Source: Plantago major | Taxonomy: Eukaryota > Streptophyta > Magnoliopsida > Lamiales > Plantaginaceae | DNA length: 64,000 nt | Assembly (NCBI GenBank): GCA_026545765.1 | Contig: CM048844.1 | Location: 63,291,035 to 63,355,034 of the forward strand | Direction of reading: 5' to 3' | Shown: positions 33,740 through 44,517 of the stretch, piece by piece | Layout: each line of letters begins with the position of its first letter | How positions within the stretch are numbered: position 1 is the stretch's first letter | Notes under the pieces: generated by a model | The model's database searches: none | Told to the model about the DNA's origin: nothing | What the model saw: the letters and a program-made list of their open reading frames with translations, nothing else | Translations under genes and position numbers: made by a program

Positions 33740-35360
33740 TCTTGGTCTAGATAACGACAAAGTAAAAGACTAGAGGGGAGGGGGGGGGGGGTGAATAGTC
33801 TTTTAAAACTTTTGTCGATAAACACAGTTTCTCATATATCTCTGAAGATATATGATACTTAATTTCAGAGAGCGGAAGATTTTTCTGTGATAAGTGCACG
33901 TGCTCAGCAAGATAAGCGTAAATACTTTGCAAGATAAATAAAGCAAGTAATAAACTGCAGAAAGTAAATAACACAAGTCTTTTTATAGTGGTATCTGAAG
34001 GTGGCGTAATCCTTCAACTAATCCACTTCGGCCTTTCTCAGACCTAGAATCCACTAAGACAGATAATTGAGGTAACCTGACAAGTATCTTCTCTAGATTC
34101 CTAAATAACACTAAACTAAGTACTTCCTGTACTCATAAACCTTTTGAACTATTCCTTAGTTTCCCAAACTAAGTACTTCCTATACTCAGTAACGTTGGAG
34201 TTATTCCTTAGTTTCCCAAGCTAAGTACTTCCTGTACTCCACGCCGATTAAGGTGTTGGTTAAGGTAGTTTGTCAGGTGAGCTTCTTTTATAGCATGTTC
34301 AGTTATCCAGCTAGCTCTGTGAATCAAGTATACTTAATACACTTTGTAATGTATGGTATCTTGTTCTTTACTGAACCAAGCCTATGATAAGGGTTCAAGA
34401 GAATGAATCTCAGATATGAAATCTTAGTTCAACTCTTTCACAAATAACAATGCTTGTTAAGGATCAGGACACTTAGAACTTTTGTGCTACTTAGAATCAA
34501 GAGCTTTGGTCGCAACATAAAGCTTGTAGGTAAGTAGTGTGCTTGAGAGAACTTGTGACAGTATTCAATGTAAGTTCTGTGTTCTAAGGTATAAGTTCTG
34601 TGTGTGTGTTCTCAAGCAGTCTAAGTGTTGATATTTATAGATGAATTTGAGTGCCGTTTGAATAGTATCCATTAGGCTTAAAACTAATTCAAACTATTGA
34701 TATCTGAGTATAGTACTGTAGTACGTTTACCTTCTTCTTCAGAAGCTACCGTTTTTGTTCAGACATATCTGTCCGCGCATTTAATGCATTGTACTATACT
34801 TTGTCCTGTAGTTCCAACGAAACTATGCATTGTATCAGAGATCTTTTACTATCAGAGTTCTCTGAAGCTTTGCACGTCCTTTTCAGAAATTATCACAACT
34901 TCAGATACCACTTGTTGAAACAACTTGTTATAATATATTTCTTTTCAGAAACATAATTTACGTCCAAGGTATCTGAGTGTAGATATCTGTGGGCACTTTC
35001 CTCATCTTAGAAACCTTTTATTCTCAGATATCTTTTGCAACACTTGTGTTTCGAAACACTTGTTTCTTCAAGATATCTGGACATAGGTATCTGAAAAACC
35101 TTTGTCTTCAGCAATCTTGTGCAGTCTTCAAATCTTCAAATCCGTTGAACTTTTCCTGCTCGATGCCTTCTTCTTGGTCTTCTTCAGAAAATAAAAATTA
35201 CATTCAGAGACCTAACATCCTATACAAGATTTGCTAGACTATCATACTTAGTGAGTTTCCTCTTTTATAGTGTTCAAGTGAACCAGGAGTACTAACCACC
35301 TTTCCGAGCTAAGATAAGTCATTAGGTTGCTGATCAAAATCTAAACAGATATTCCTAACA
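33740..35360 (-). repeat. E8 5' LTR
   Basis: Ends CCTAACA at 35360. The inner end has lost the exact TG (CTTGGTCTAGATAACG). It contains a G-run (33776-33791), two hairpin units (one unit deleted relative to the 3' LTR) and a reversed TATA box CTATAAATAT at 34631-34640. Confidence 0.9.
34631..34640 (-). promoter_or_regulatory. E8 5' LTR TATA box
   Basis: CTATAAATAT on the minus strand, conserved in all full LTRs of the family (about 4070, 21031-21040, 48060, and 36298-36307 in E7). The hairpin array and C-run lie downstream, so they should be transcribed. Confidence 0.75.
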
Positions 35361-35737
35361 GTAACGACATGCAAAGCCTCAGATAGCTTGCATTGTTCCG
35401 TTGAGACTACAGGATAGAAGATAGTACACTGCATTTATTATGCAGACAGAAATGTCTGAACAAATGAGGAAATCTCTGAAAAGAGACAAATCTCATTGCA
35501 GTACTATATGCAGATATCAATAGTTTGAATTTCAATATGCCTAACGGATACTATTCAAATGTCATGATTTTCAACTTTAAATATAAGCACTTAGAATGCT
35601 TGGAAGATACACTTGAACACTTAGCACACAGAACTACAAACTTACATTCAAGCATACAAGCCTTCTACATACTTACTCACTAGCTTACAGTTGCGACCAA
35701 AGCTCTTGAATTCTAAGTAGCACGAAAGTTCTAAGTG
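35361..35737 (+). repeat. E6: Copia LTR, right piece
   Basis: Continues the plus-strand LTR interrupted by E8: CCGTTGAGACTACAGGA, CAATAGTTTGAATTTCAA and GCACGAAAGTTCTAAGTG all occur in the same order in the E7 LTR at 36124-36451. It stops at 35737, where E7 begins. The missing remainder is not in the window. Confidence 0.83.
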
Positions 35738-37146
35738 TGTTAGGATTATCTATTTAGATTTTGATCAGCAACCTCAATGACTTATCTTTGCTCAGAAAGG
35801 TAACTAGTAATCTTTGTTCACTTGATCATTGTAAAAGAGGAAGCTTACTGAGTATGTTAGTCTAGCAATTCTTGTATAGGATGTTAGGTCTCTGAATATA
35901 AATTTTATATCTTTGAAGAAGACCAAGAAGGAAGCATCCAGCAGAAGATCTCAATTTTTGAAGATGAAGAAACTGCACAAGATTGCTGAAGACTAAGGAG
36001 AATTGTGTCCTCAGAAACTTCTTTCCAGATACCTTGAAGAAACAAGTTTCCTAATAGATATCTGAGGAGTAAAGGTTACTGAGAAAGGAGTGTGTCAAGG
36101 CTCAGATACCTTGCACTTATCCGTTGAGACTACAGGACAAAAATAGTACAGTGCATTAATTACGCAGACAGAGATGTCTGAACAAAAGAGGAAATCTCTG
36201 AAAAGAGACAAAACTCATTGCAGTACTATTTTCAGATTTCAATAGTTTGAATTTCAAAGAAGCCTAACAAATACTATTCAAACGACTTGAAAATCAACTA
36301 TAAATATCACCACTTAGAATGCTTGAAGATACACCTTGAACATCAATGAACATAACTCATTCTCAAGCATACAAGCCTTCAACCTACTTACTCTCTAGCT
36401 TACTATTGCGACTAAAAGCTCTAGAATTCTAAGTAGCACGAAAGTTCTAAGTGTCCTCATCCTTAACAAGCATTGTTCATTGTGAAAGAGTTGAATCAAA
36501 AGATTAAGTTGCGATTGATATCTGAGTATCATTCTCTTGAACATACAACAAAGACTTGGGTCAGTAAAGAATAACTTACCATACATTGTGAAGTGTATTA
36601 AGTAAGATTGATTCTATAGAGCTCTCTGAAACATAACTGAACAAGTTATAAAGAAAGCTCACCTGACAAACTACCATAACAAACACCAATAGGCGTTGAG
36701 CATAGGAAGTACTTAGTTTGGGAAACTAAGCAATAGCTCAAAGGTTACTGAGTAGAGGAAGTACTTAGCTTAGATAGCTGGGGAACAACTCAGGGGGGAC
36801 ACTTAGTTGGGAACCTAGCGTAAAAGGGATCAAGAGATAGGATTCTGTAAGGGGAACTCATTATCTTATCTTAGTGGATTCAAGTCCGGAGAAAGGGTGA
36901 GTGGATTAGTTGGGGGATTACGCCACCCTCAGATACCACTATAAAGCATTGTGTCATTTACTTACTGTACTTCACTTATTGCTTTATTTACATGCTAAGT
37001 ACTTACACAGGTATAGCTTGCTGAGCACGTGCACTTAACACAAAAGTCTTCCGCTTTCTGATTATAAGTATCAGATTATTGACAAAAGTTTGAAAAGACT
37101 ATTCACCCCCGTCTAATCTTTTAATTTGCCGTTATCTGGACCAACA
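35738..37146 (+). repeat. E7 5' LTR
   Basis: TGTTAGGATTATC ... TCTGGACCAACA, 1.41 kb. TATA box CTATAAATAT at 36298-36307. Hairpin CTTAGTTTGGGAAACTAAG at 36717-36735, with a second weaker unit at about 36768-36785. C-run of only five bases near 37105. Confidence 0.93.
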
Positions 37147-37148
37147 AG

Positions 37149-37160
37149 TGGTAGCAGAGC
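37149..37160 (+). other. E7 primer binding site
   Basis: TGGTAGCAGAGC two bases after the LTR; one change from the initiator-Met site TGGTATCAGAGC. Confidence 0.9.
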
Positions 37161-37264
37161 AGGAGGTTCTTTAACCTTTTGCACTGAACATAGATCATAG
37201 ATAAGTGCCCACTAATAGCTCAGCACCTGCACTTGATTTGTTTGTTTAGTGTGTTTGCTGCAGG

Positions 37265-38236
37265 ATGTCGCTAAGTGATGCACCCACTCTCAAGCCAGAA
37301 AACTATGAAAAATGGAAGAACAATATGATGCTTCACCTGGAAGCTATCAGTGATGAAATGATCAAAGTGATAAAGAATGGCCCAATTGTCCTTCAACAAG
37401 ATAAACTAGTCATTGAAGTATCTAGCGGTCGAGACAAAGATACAATAGATGCTGCTGGATCTTCTACGACCAACACATCCTCAAGCGCAAGACCAACAGG
37501 AGAAATTGCCTATGAAGCAAAGCCCAGACATCTTTGGACATCTGAAGATTCCAAGAGAAACAGGCTGGATGGTCAAGCAAGAAACATCATTATACGTTAT
37601 ACTCCAGATGACATACAGTGCAAACTGTGGGGGTGCTAAAACGGCGAAAGAAGCCTGGTCACTGATTGAAGAGATCTGTGCCGATACTGAGAAAACAAAG
37701 GAAAACAAGTTCGAAGTTTTGAACCTCAAATTCCAATATTTCAAACAAGGTCCCACTGAGATACATGAAGAACTTGATTTCAGATTTACAGCACTGATGA
37801 GTGAAATGGCTGCAGTTGGTGAAAGTGAAAGATACTCTAACTTTAAAAAGGTTAAGACTATTGTATGAAGCTTGAACCAAAACTGGGAACATACTCAGTA
37901 CTTCTATTTCAACCAAGGAATGCCCAACATCACTCCAGTGGAGCTTTTCTCACACTTGGCAACTGTCAACTATGAGACAAAGCAAAGAGGACATATGGCT
38001 GCTGAAACATCGCAGAATGTTGCTCTCATAACTCGAGGTACTTTTGAAAAGAAGGATACCAAAGAGGTGACTAAGGAAAATGTTCTTGCTGTAAAGCATA
38101 TGAGAAAGTATGTCAGTCAGGATATTGAGAGATGAAGGACCAAAGACAAGCTGAAAAAGCATCTAGGTCCCAATTATCACCAGTACAAGAATATACAATT
38201 GACTAGCTCGCTGAACAAGGCTGCTCAGCAAGCAAC
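37265..38236 (+). pseudogene. gag: E7 gag, N-terminal two thirds
   Basis: This copy keeps the start codon: MSLSDAPTLKPENYEKWKNN at 37265, 104 bases after the primer site. The capsid-like part follows (NRLDGQARNIIIR, FYFNQGMPNITPVELF). There is a frame change near 37625. TGA codons at 37866-37868 and 38133-38135 stand where relatives have Arg, as expected from C-to-T change at CGA or mutation of AGA. The zinc knuckle is not reached. It is the best guide to the N-terminus of this family's gag. Confidence 0.9.
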
Positions 38237-38565
38237 AAATCTTAACAGGCAGGTTGCAGCCACACCACACCAGTAGATCATACTTGAGGACATCAGGAAA
38301 CAAATGAGGGTGCTGTCGCATGTAGAAATATCTTTTGTCTACCCTGGAGAAAATTCAGTAGCGGACTGCTTGGCCAAGGAAGCAAGTAACTTACTTTTGG
38401 CAAATCTCTAGAGCTAAGTAGTAGTAGTTCTAATTTAGTTTCGTTACATTTTATTTGGGACATTTGTCTTGCATGGCTATCTGATGTATTATCTAAAGAC
38501 TCTGTATTTACTCTTAGACTTGTTCCAATTTAATCTTAATGCATTTTTAGTTAAAAAAAAAAAAA
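38237..38565 (+). mobile_element. LINE 3' end with poly(A)
   Basis: Frame 38248-38412 encodes the tail of an RNase H-like domain (FVYPGENSVADCLAKEASN), as at the C-terminus of plant L1-type LINE proteins, ending at a TAG. About 140 bp of 3' UTR and A13 at 38553-38565 follow. An in-frame TAG lies at about 38275. Consistent with a 5'-truncated LINE; an RNase H-domain processed pseudogene is possible. Confidence 0.65.
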
Positions 38566-38639
38566 CAAACTCAACAGTCGGTCACCATCACTCCATAGTG
38601 GAAATTCCAGTGTTGATCAAGAACAAGCGGTCTCTCTCT

Positions 38640-39376
38640 CTAAAATGAAGTGTATACTATACCACCTTGGAAGAAGTTAACTCCTCAAGCACACTTACGG
38701 AAGATGATGTTTCATTTTTGATGCGGAGAGCCAACATATCTGATTACCAATTTTTGATCCCCAAGAAAAATCAGCGTGCAAATCAGCCTCCACAAGGCTA
38801 CATTTCAGTATACAATCAACAAATTACAAGGGGTCTTAGGTTCCCTTTGCATGGCATAGTGCTAGAGATTCGCAATCGTCTGAAAGTATCACCTAGTCAA
38901 TTGATCTCCAATGCCCAGTCTACTATTGTGGGTTTCATCTTGTGTGCAAAATTGTGCAATATTCCTATCACTGCAGATTGCTTCTTCAGCCTATTTACAG
39001 CTATAAAGTCGCAGATAGTGAAGAGTTACTCTTGTTACAGCCAATTGCTTGGTTGATTTTCCAGGAGAGAAAATTTCCTTTGGGTGGTGATGGGTGGAAG
39101 ACAAAATTCTTTTTCTTGAAGCCAGTGGGGAAGTGTTGGAATTGCCTCACTCGGTGGAACGGATCGTTTTCGTGTCCTAACATTGATGCTTGCGTAAGGG
39201 CTACCTTTATTGAGATGGCACACAAAAATGGATTGTACAAACACAGCTTCCATCTTGATGAACTTATACAGAAGGATGTTCTTTTCCATGGTGAATTGAA
39301 CCCAGAATTCCATCTCCGAAATTCACATTTAGTGAGTACTACTTCATTCTTTGCTTTTACTAGTTTTTGTTGGTGA
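38640..39376 (+). pseudogene. Array unit 1: gag-like ('gypsy-type transposon') domain
   Basis: LTEDDVSFLMRRANI, then PPQGYISVYNQQITRG, then GFILCAKL, and after a frame change near 39010 GWKTKFFFLKPVGKCWNC. The order helical start, PP-GY-SVY, IP-T-FF, GWK-FFF is that of the plant 'putative gypsy type transposon' N-terminal domain found in Tat-lineage extra ORFs. It resembles 53050-53600 of E11 in the same order. The 5' end is truncated by the LINE. Confidence 0.65.
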
Positions 39377-39892
39377 TTAACAAGTCTGCTTACTTTGTTG
39401 CACCTAGTTGAATTTATGGTAATAGAATAGGGTGATGAGGCCAAAGTGTTTGGGTATTTCAATTCCAGTTTATCATTTGGAGATCAAGTTTGTGATAGTT
39501 ATGCGACATATGGAATTGGAATTAAGGAGTATTTATATATGATAATTAACCATACCATTTACATGTGCAAGACTTGAGTTTTTGATAACTCCAATGTGAT
39601 ATGACAATGGTTAAGAACAAGAACCCCCTTTACTTGATAGGAATTATCCATGAAGAGTAGTCCGGAGTGCTTGCTCCTTCATTAGTTAGAAGAACCTGAA
39701 TAGAAATTTTCAGCTTCATTTACTTTTTTAGGTACATTGTGATTTTAAACTGTTCAAGTGATTTTCGTGTTTATTCTTCATAACAACTATGTCATAGTGT
39801 ATGTTAATATATCCAATGTTTGGTTCCGCTTTGTGCATTGTTGGTTCTTAATAGTAACAAGTTCCTTCGGTTTATTGTTTATAACATAGGAT

Positions 39893-40766
39893 ACTTGATG
39901 AATAGAGCAGCAATGACCAAGTTCGAGCTGCTGCCTGAAGACATTCCATCTGCTAATGTAGCAAACAGGACAGTGAACAAAACGCCCCTATCTACTGTTG
40001 TTAAGAATTCAAACACTTTGAAAAATAGTCATGCTGCTCTGTCCACTCCCAAGGTGCCTGTCCATGCTGTTTCTTTATCCTCTTTGAGTGATTCGTCAAG
40101 CAAACTTACAGAAGATGAAGTTTTGTATCTCATGCGGAGAGCCAACATATCCTTGACTGATTACGAATTTTTGGTCCCCTCTGAAGATGAGAGTGCAAAA
40201 TAGCCTCCAAAAGGATACATTTCAATATACAAACAACAGATTGCGTGGGGTCTTAGCTTCCGTCTGCATGAGCTAGTGGTAGAGATTTGCAATTGTTTGA
40301 ACGTCTCAGCTAGCTAACTGAGTTCAATGGCTCATTGTACGGTTGTGGGTTTCATCTTGTGTGCTAAGTTGTACAATATTCCTATCACGGCAGATTGCTT
40401 CTTCAGCCTGTTTACAGCTATAAAGTCGCCAGATAGTGAAGAATTAGTCCTGTTACACCCTGTCAGTGGGTTGAACTTCCTGGAGAGAGAATTTTCTTTA
40501 GCAGATGGGTGGAAGAAGAAATTCTTTTTCTTAAGGCTAGTGGGGAAGTCTTGGAATTGCCTTAGCAAGTGGAGCAGATCGTTCTCATACCCCAGATTGA
40601 TGCTGCCTCAAGAGCTTCCTTTCAGGAGTTGGCACACAAAACAAGAAGGCTCAAACACCGTATTCGGCTTAACGAACTAATACAGAAGGATACTCTTGTC
40701 CACGGGGACATTGAACCTGGAGATCCATCACCTCAATTCACATTTAGTGAGTACTTACTGTTTTAG
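39893..40766 (+). pseudogene. Array unit 2: gag-like gene
   Basis: Begins after an acceptor-like TTTATAACATAG with NRAAMTKFELLPEDIPSANV, then SSKLTEDEVLYLMRRANIS. A TAG at 40201-40203 is followed by PPKGYISIYKQQIAWG, a second stop near 40315, GFILCAKLYNIPITADCFF, and GWKKKFFFLRLVGKSWNC with a frame change near 40570. The text before LTEDEV is the C-terminal exon of the previous unit, so units are joined head to tail. Confidence 0.65.
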
Positions 40767-41100
40767 TACTAGTTTTACTTCTTAATTGGTGATCAACAAG
40801 TATTTTTTTTCTCGATTACAATTGTACATGTACTCGGAATAACTTTCTCTTAATTTTTTGCACATAGTTTAATTCTACTAGTCACAAAATGGTGTGATGA
40901 GGCCAAACTATTTGGGAGTTTGAGTTATTGAGTGCCAATTTATGGAATTTGGATATAATGCAGTAATAATGGCAGTGTCTATTTTTGGATCGATCATGGG
41001 ATGTATGAAACTGGAAATAGAAAGAGTTATCCCAGATATAGGGACTATTTCCTTATGAAAATTAACTACCATTTACTACATCTGTAAGACTTGAAATTAC

Positions 41101-42281
41101 GAGTTTATTGCCAAAGTAGCCTCTTGAAAAAAAGTAATAGCCAAAATAGCCTTGTATAAAATATAATTACCTCATTAACCTCTTATTTGCCACATGGCTG
41201 TCCCATGGTAGATGGATCATTGACTAAACTCAATTGCATTAACATATTTGCCTATTATATTATTACGAAATGATCCTGAAAATTGTTAAATATTTCACAT
41301 GGCATGCCATTATAAAAACCTCTAAATACGTAAATGGTTTAGTTGAATAAGAACCTAATCAAAAGTATGCTTTATACAAGACAAATGGATATTGTAGAAA
41401 CTAAAAAATAATCGTATCGTATTTGTCATTTTGTAGAGGTGGTATGGATTCGATATTTAGACATATAAATATTTGTACTTACTGTAAACTTGGATGTTTA
41501 GTAATATTATTTTGGTGTTCCAAACAAACAAAGGTGTTTGGACATCATATTTTTATAAGATAAAAATTGCAAAATCTCTTATGCTCAAGTATAGTTTCGA
41601 AAGTCTTTTTATAAGAGATGTTTTGATATTTTATTAGTTTATGTTCGCTAACTGATTAAACTATAGCAAAATTATGATGCTCTTTTGAATATTGTAGCAA
41701 CACGTAGGGGTCGTAATTTATGTTGATTAATGTATCACTATTTACTACTTCTGCAAATTTAGAGAAATATCTAGTTACATAGCGGAAGATTAAAAAAAAC
41801 AAGATTTAGAGTTAGAGTTTTGTTTTTTAATAATCCAAATTATGTATTTGTATTTCCGTTAGTTTTTTATTTTATTTTACGAGTATTTCACTTACAAGTG
41901 TTATGGCTTACTATAATTTTTGATATCTCATTTTTTACCTCACATTTTTAGAAAAGGTTTTTTTTCTTAGTTAAAGTGTTAAATATTTAGATGAGTATTT
42001 AATTTGAATTTTATTAGGATTTATGAGGAGAGATTGATGGTGCAAAATTTTTTGCATAAAATATTTTTTTTACTATGCCATGTTTTTTTCTCACTACACT
42101 ATTAGTTTGGTTATTTATATTTCTGGAGCCATATTTCTGTGGCATTTTGGTAGACAACTATATCCAAGAAATCTATGTGGTAGCTTATTTGGCAAAATAA
42201 AGGCTACAAGGGGAATTAATTATGATACAAGGTTAGATTGGCATATATTTTTTGGCAGAAGGTTATTTTGGCAATTCATTC
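41101..42281. mobile_element. Mutator-like non-autonomous element with 9-bp TSD
   Basis: Terminal inverted repeats: left GAGTTTATTGCCAAAGTAGC, right (rc) GAATGAATTGCCAAAATAAC, similar over about 40 bp. The 9-bp direct repeat TGAAATTAC flanks it (41092-41100 and 42282-42290). Unit 1 of the array has the corresponding site without the insert near 39572-39592 (ACTTGAGTTTTTGATAACTCC). No transposase is seen; the interior is AT-rich. The 9-bp duplication is the Mutator/MULE hallmark. Confidence 0.82.
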
Positions 42282-42621
42282 TGAAATTACTCCAATCTGA
42301 TATGGCGATGCGAGAACAGGAACCCGCTTTATTGGATAGGAATTGAATGACCCATGTCAAGTAGCCAAGAGTGCTAACTCAGCCATTAGAACTCAGAAGC
42401 ACTTGAATAGCAACAGTTATTCTTCATGTTTATTCTTCAATAGCACTTTTGTCATGATATATACACTGTATGGTTCCCCTGTTTGTAGATTTTATTAAAT
42501 TATTATCACATTTGGGTTGCTTTTCTTTTTTATTTTTCTTCCCCTATTATATCCCAGTTGCCTTTGTGCAACCCCAGTTTTTAATGGCTAACAAGTTCAT
42601 TCGGTTTGATAAATAGGGTAC

Positions 42622-42984
42622 TTGATGCATAGAGCGTCATTGACCAAGTTCGAGCTGCTGCCGGAAGACATTCCACCTGCTAATGCAATAAATAAGGTTG
42701 CAAACAAAAGACCCCGACCTGCTTATCCTAGAATTCCTAACACTTTGACAGGTCATTCTGCAGCTCCGTCAGCTTCCAAAGTGCCTTTCCATGCGGTCTC
42801 TTCGTCCTACTCCGAGTCTAGAGTTCCTCTCAAGGACCTCTCTCGTGAAAGTGAAGAGGATCATGCTGCAGTGCTCGTATCAGATGAGGCTCAACCACAA
42901 TCTCTTCCGGCTCCTTTACTCGCTATATCGAAGGCATGGATTGAATGCCTTTTAAAATATTCTGAATGGAATTACATCTATTAA
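42622..42984 (+). pseudogene. Array unit 3: 'TKFELLPEDIP' exon
   Basis: After an acceptor-like GATAAATAG comes MHRASLTKFELLPEDIPPAN, homologous to 39896-40010, then a Ser/Pro-rich acidic segment to about 42940. A donor-like site must lie before 42984, since the end (WIECLLKYSEWN) looks intronic. It is probably spliced to 43199. Confidence 0.6.
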
Positions 42985-43198
42985 ACTTTGTCCCGGAATT
43001 CATCTTCATCATTAGATTCAGTTGGAAAAATGCATTTGCACTATCACTTTTACAAGTATACATGCATCAACGAATTTCAACAGCAAAGTCTGCAACTCTG
43101 CATTACATGCCAACTTGGTTTTTCATTGGGTAACTGAGCCCAATGATATGATTCTGTTTAGTATATTGTATAATGACTTTTGCAATTGATTTTGCTAG

Positions 43199-43687
43199 AT
43201 TCTGGAGTCGATGTTTGTGCCAAAAGAATGCTATGAGAAGTTAGTAGAAGAGAAGCAGGAAGTCACTTGTGAGCTCAAACTTACGAAGTCCAAAGTTCAT
43301 GAGCTCCTGCAGGAAATCGAGCTATACAAAACTATGAGAATCAACTCACATTATAGGATATCTCAAGCCATGGTGAAGGTGAAGATCTTAGAGAAAAGAC
43401 TTGAGAATATTAAGTCAGAATCAAATAGCCTTCGTGATAAGATTAACAAAGATGTCATTGAGGAATTTGAATCCTCAGATCGTTTTGCAGATGCTGTCTA
43501 CGAAGAGGCGGTCAAGTACTATATTAGTGTCTTTGAGACATGAAAAATTGAGTTATTGAATTCTGGTAAGCTTCTAGCTGGGTTTAACTTACACTTTTTG
43601 GATGTTGCTGATGCTAAGTGGGACAATTCTCCCGGACCAGTTGATAGTACTTCAGATTATCTAGAGAAGAAGTCACAAACTCAGTAA
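43199..43687 (+). pseudogene. Array unit 3: coiled-coil C-terminal exon
   Basis: Follows TTGATTTTGCTAG, an acceptor. MFVPKECYEKLVEEKQ starts a Lys/Glu-rich coiled coil to about 43450, then FESSDRFADAVYEEAVKYY. A TGA at 43541-43543 interrupts; the frame then continues (GKLLAGFNLHFLDVAD) to the stop at 43685-43687. The coiled coil plus 'DS..F..AV.EEA' tail parallels the end of the E11 antisense gene (54500-54780). Copia E10 starts one base later. Confidence 0.6.
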
Positions 43688-44509
43688 TATGGTCTGTTCT
43701 GATTACAGATACCTTGTCATTTTTCATGACTTCAAGCTTATTCAGCAAGTTGGGTATCTCAACCCTTGCATCAGATTTTTGTTTGAGAAATACAACCCAA
43801 TGAATCTTGAGTAATCATGAACAACAACCAGACCATACTTATTTCCTTTTGCATAGCTAGTTACAGAGGATTCAAAAAGATCCATATGTAACATTTGCAG
43901 TGGCCTTTCACTGGAGTATCTAGTTTTAGATTTGAAAGATGTTTCGGATTGTTTTCCCATTTGGCAAGCTGAGCATATACCATCCTTTCTATATGCCATT
44001 TTGGGTAAACCAACCACCAATTCTTTCTTGGCTAGCTTGTTCAGAGTTTTGAAATTCAAGTTACTCATTCTTTTATGCCATAGCCAATTTTCTTCAGTGT
44101 GGCCAGATTGACTCACCATGAGACATTCTTCAGTTGTGGCGGATGCCCAATCAGCAACATAAAGATTTCCTTTTCGCCTAGCAACCAAGACTGTCTGGTT
44201 TGACTCATTGTCAATCACTTTGCATAGTTTTGACTTGATCTTGACAGTGTACCCTTTGTCTACTAATTGACTCATGCTTAGGAGATTATATTTCAATCCC
44301 TTTACATGTAGTACTTCAGAGATTGTAAGGGCTCCAAACTTCAGATTGCCAAATCCTATGGTTGGATTTTCATCTCCTCCAGCAAATCTAATAATTAGTC
44401 CATCATTGCATTTTCTGTAGTTAATGAGATTTGCTTTATCTCCTGTCATGTGCTTCCCACATCCGCTATCAAAATGCCACTTTGGATTAGTCTTTAGAGT
44501 GTTTTGCAC
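43688..44509 (-). pseudogene. pol: E10 pol: protease and integrase N-terminal part
   Basis: Open from MQNTLKTNPKWHFDSGCGKH (protease Asp present) through the HHCC finger (HKRMSNLNF, with one His changed to Asn, and CSACQMGK) to the first catalytic Asp (LHMDLF). It loses frame at about 43850 (YSRFIGLYFS) and is truncated before the second Asp. Confidence 0.88.
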
Positions 44510-44517
44510 AAAACAGG

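Larger units (their letters stand above)
20108..35360 (-). mobile_element. E8: complete Sirevirus-like Copia element, 15.3 kb
   Basis: Both LTRs, PBS, gag, protease, integrase, RT, RNase H, a 5.5 kb third ORF and a polypurine tract are present in order on the minus strand. It lies inside a plus-strand LTR of its own family (E6). Flanks are TTAAG and GTAAC, sharing only TAA, so the target duplication is decayed or the ends have shifted. Internal frames carry stops, two pol deletions and a lost gag start, so it is dead. The large size, downstream ORF and RT/RNase H wording (ASRPDIQYALGVCARFQ) suggest the SIRE/Maximus lineage. Confidence 0.93.
35738..38236 (+). mobile_element. E7: plus-strand Copia, 5' part
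   Basis: Full 5' LTR, primer site and most of gag, then an abrupt end near 38236 where LINE sequence begins. It is inserted in the E6 LTR after AAGTG. Same family as E8. Confidence 0.9.
38566..43687 (+). repeat. Degenerate tandem array of a gag-like gene
   Basis: Coding and noncoding blocks recur: the 'VGFILCAKL.NIPITADCFFSLFTAIKS' block at 38930 and 40347, and the 'TKFELLPEDIP' block at 39914 and 42636. The noncoding sequence after each block also matches between the first two units (39310-39900 with 40735-41100 plus 42282-42620). This means duplication of genomic DNA with introns, not separate retrocopies. Confidence 0.75.

Noticed and set aside
39001..39462. 153-codon minus-strand frame in the gag-like array
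   Set aside because: Complement of the conserved GWK-FFF domain, whose plus-strand reading is supported by unit 2 and by E11.
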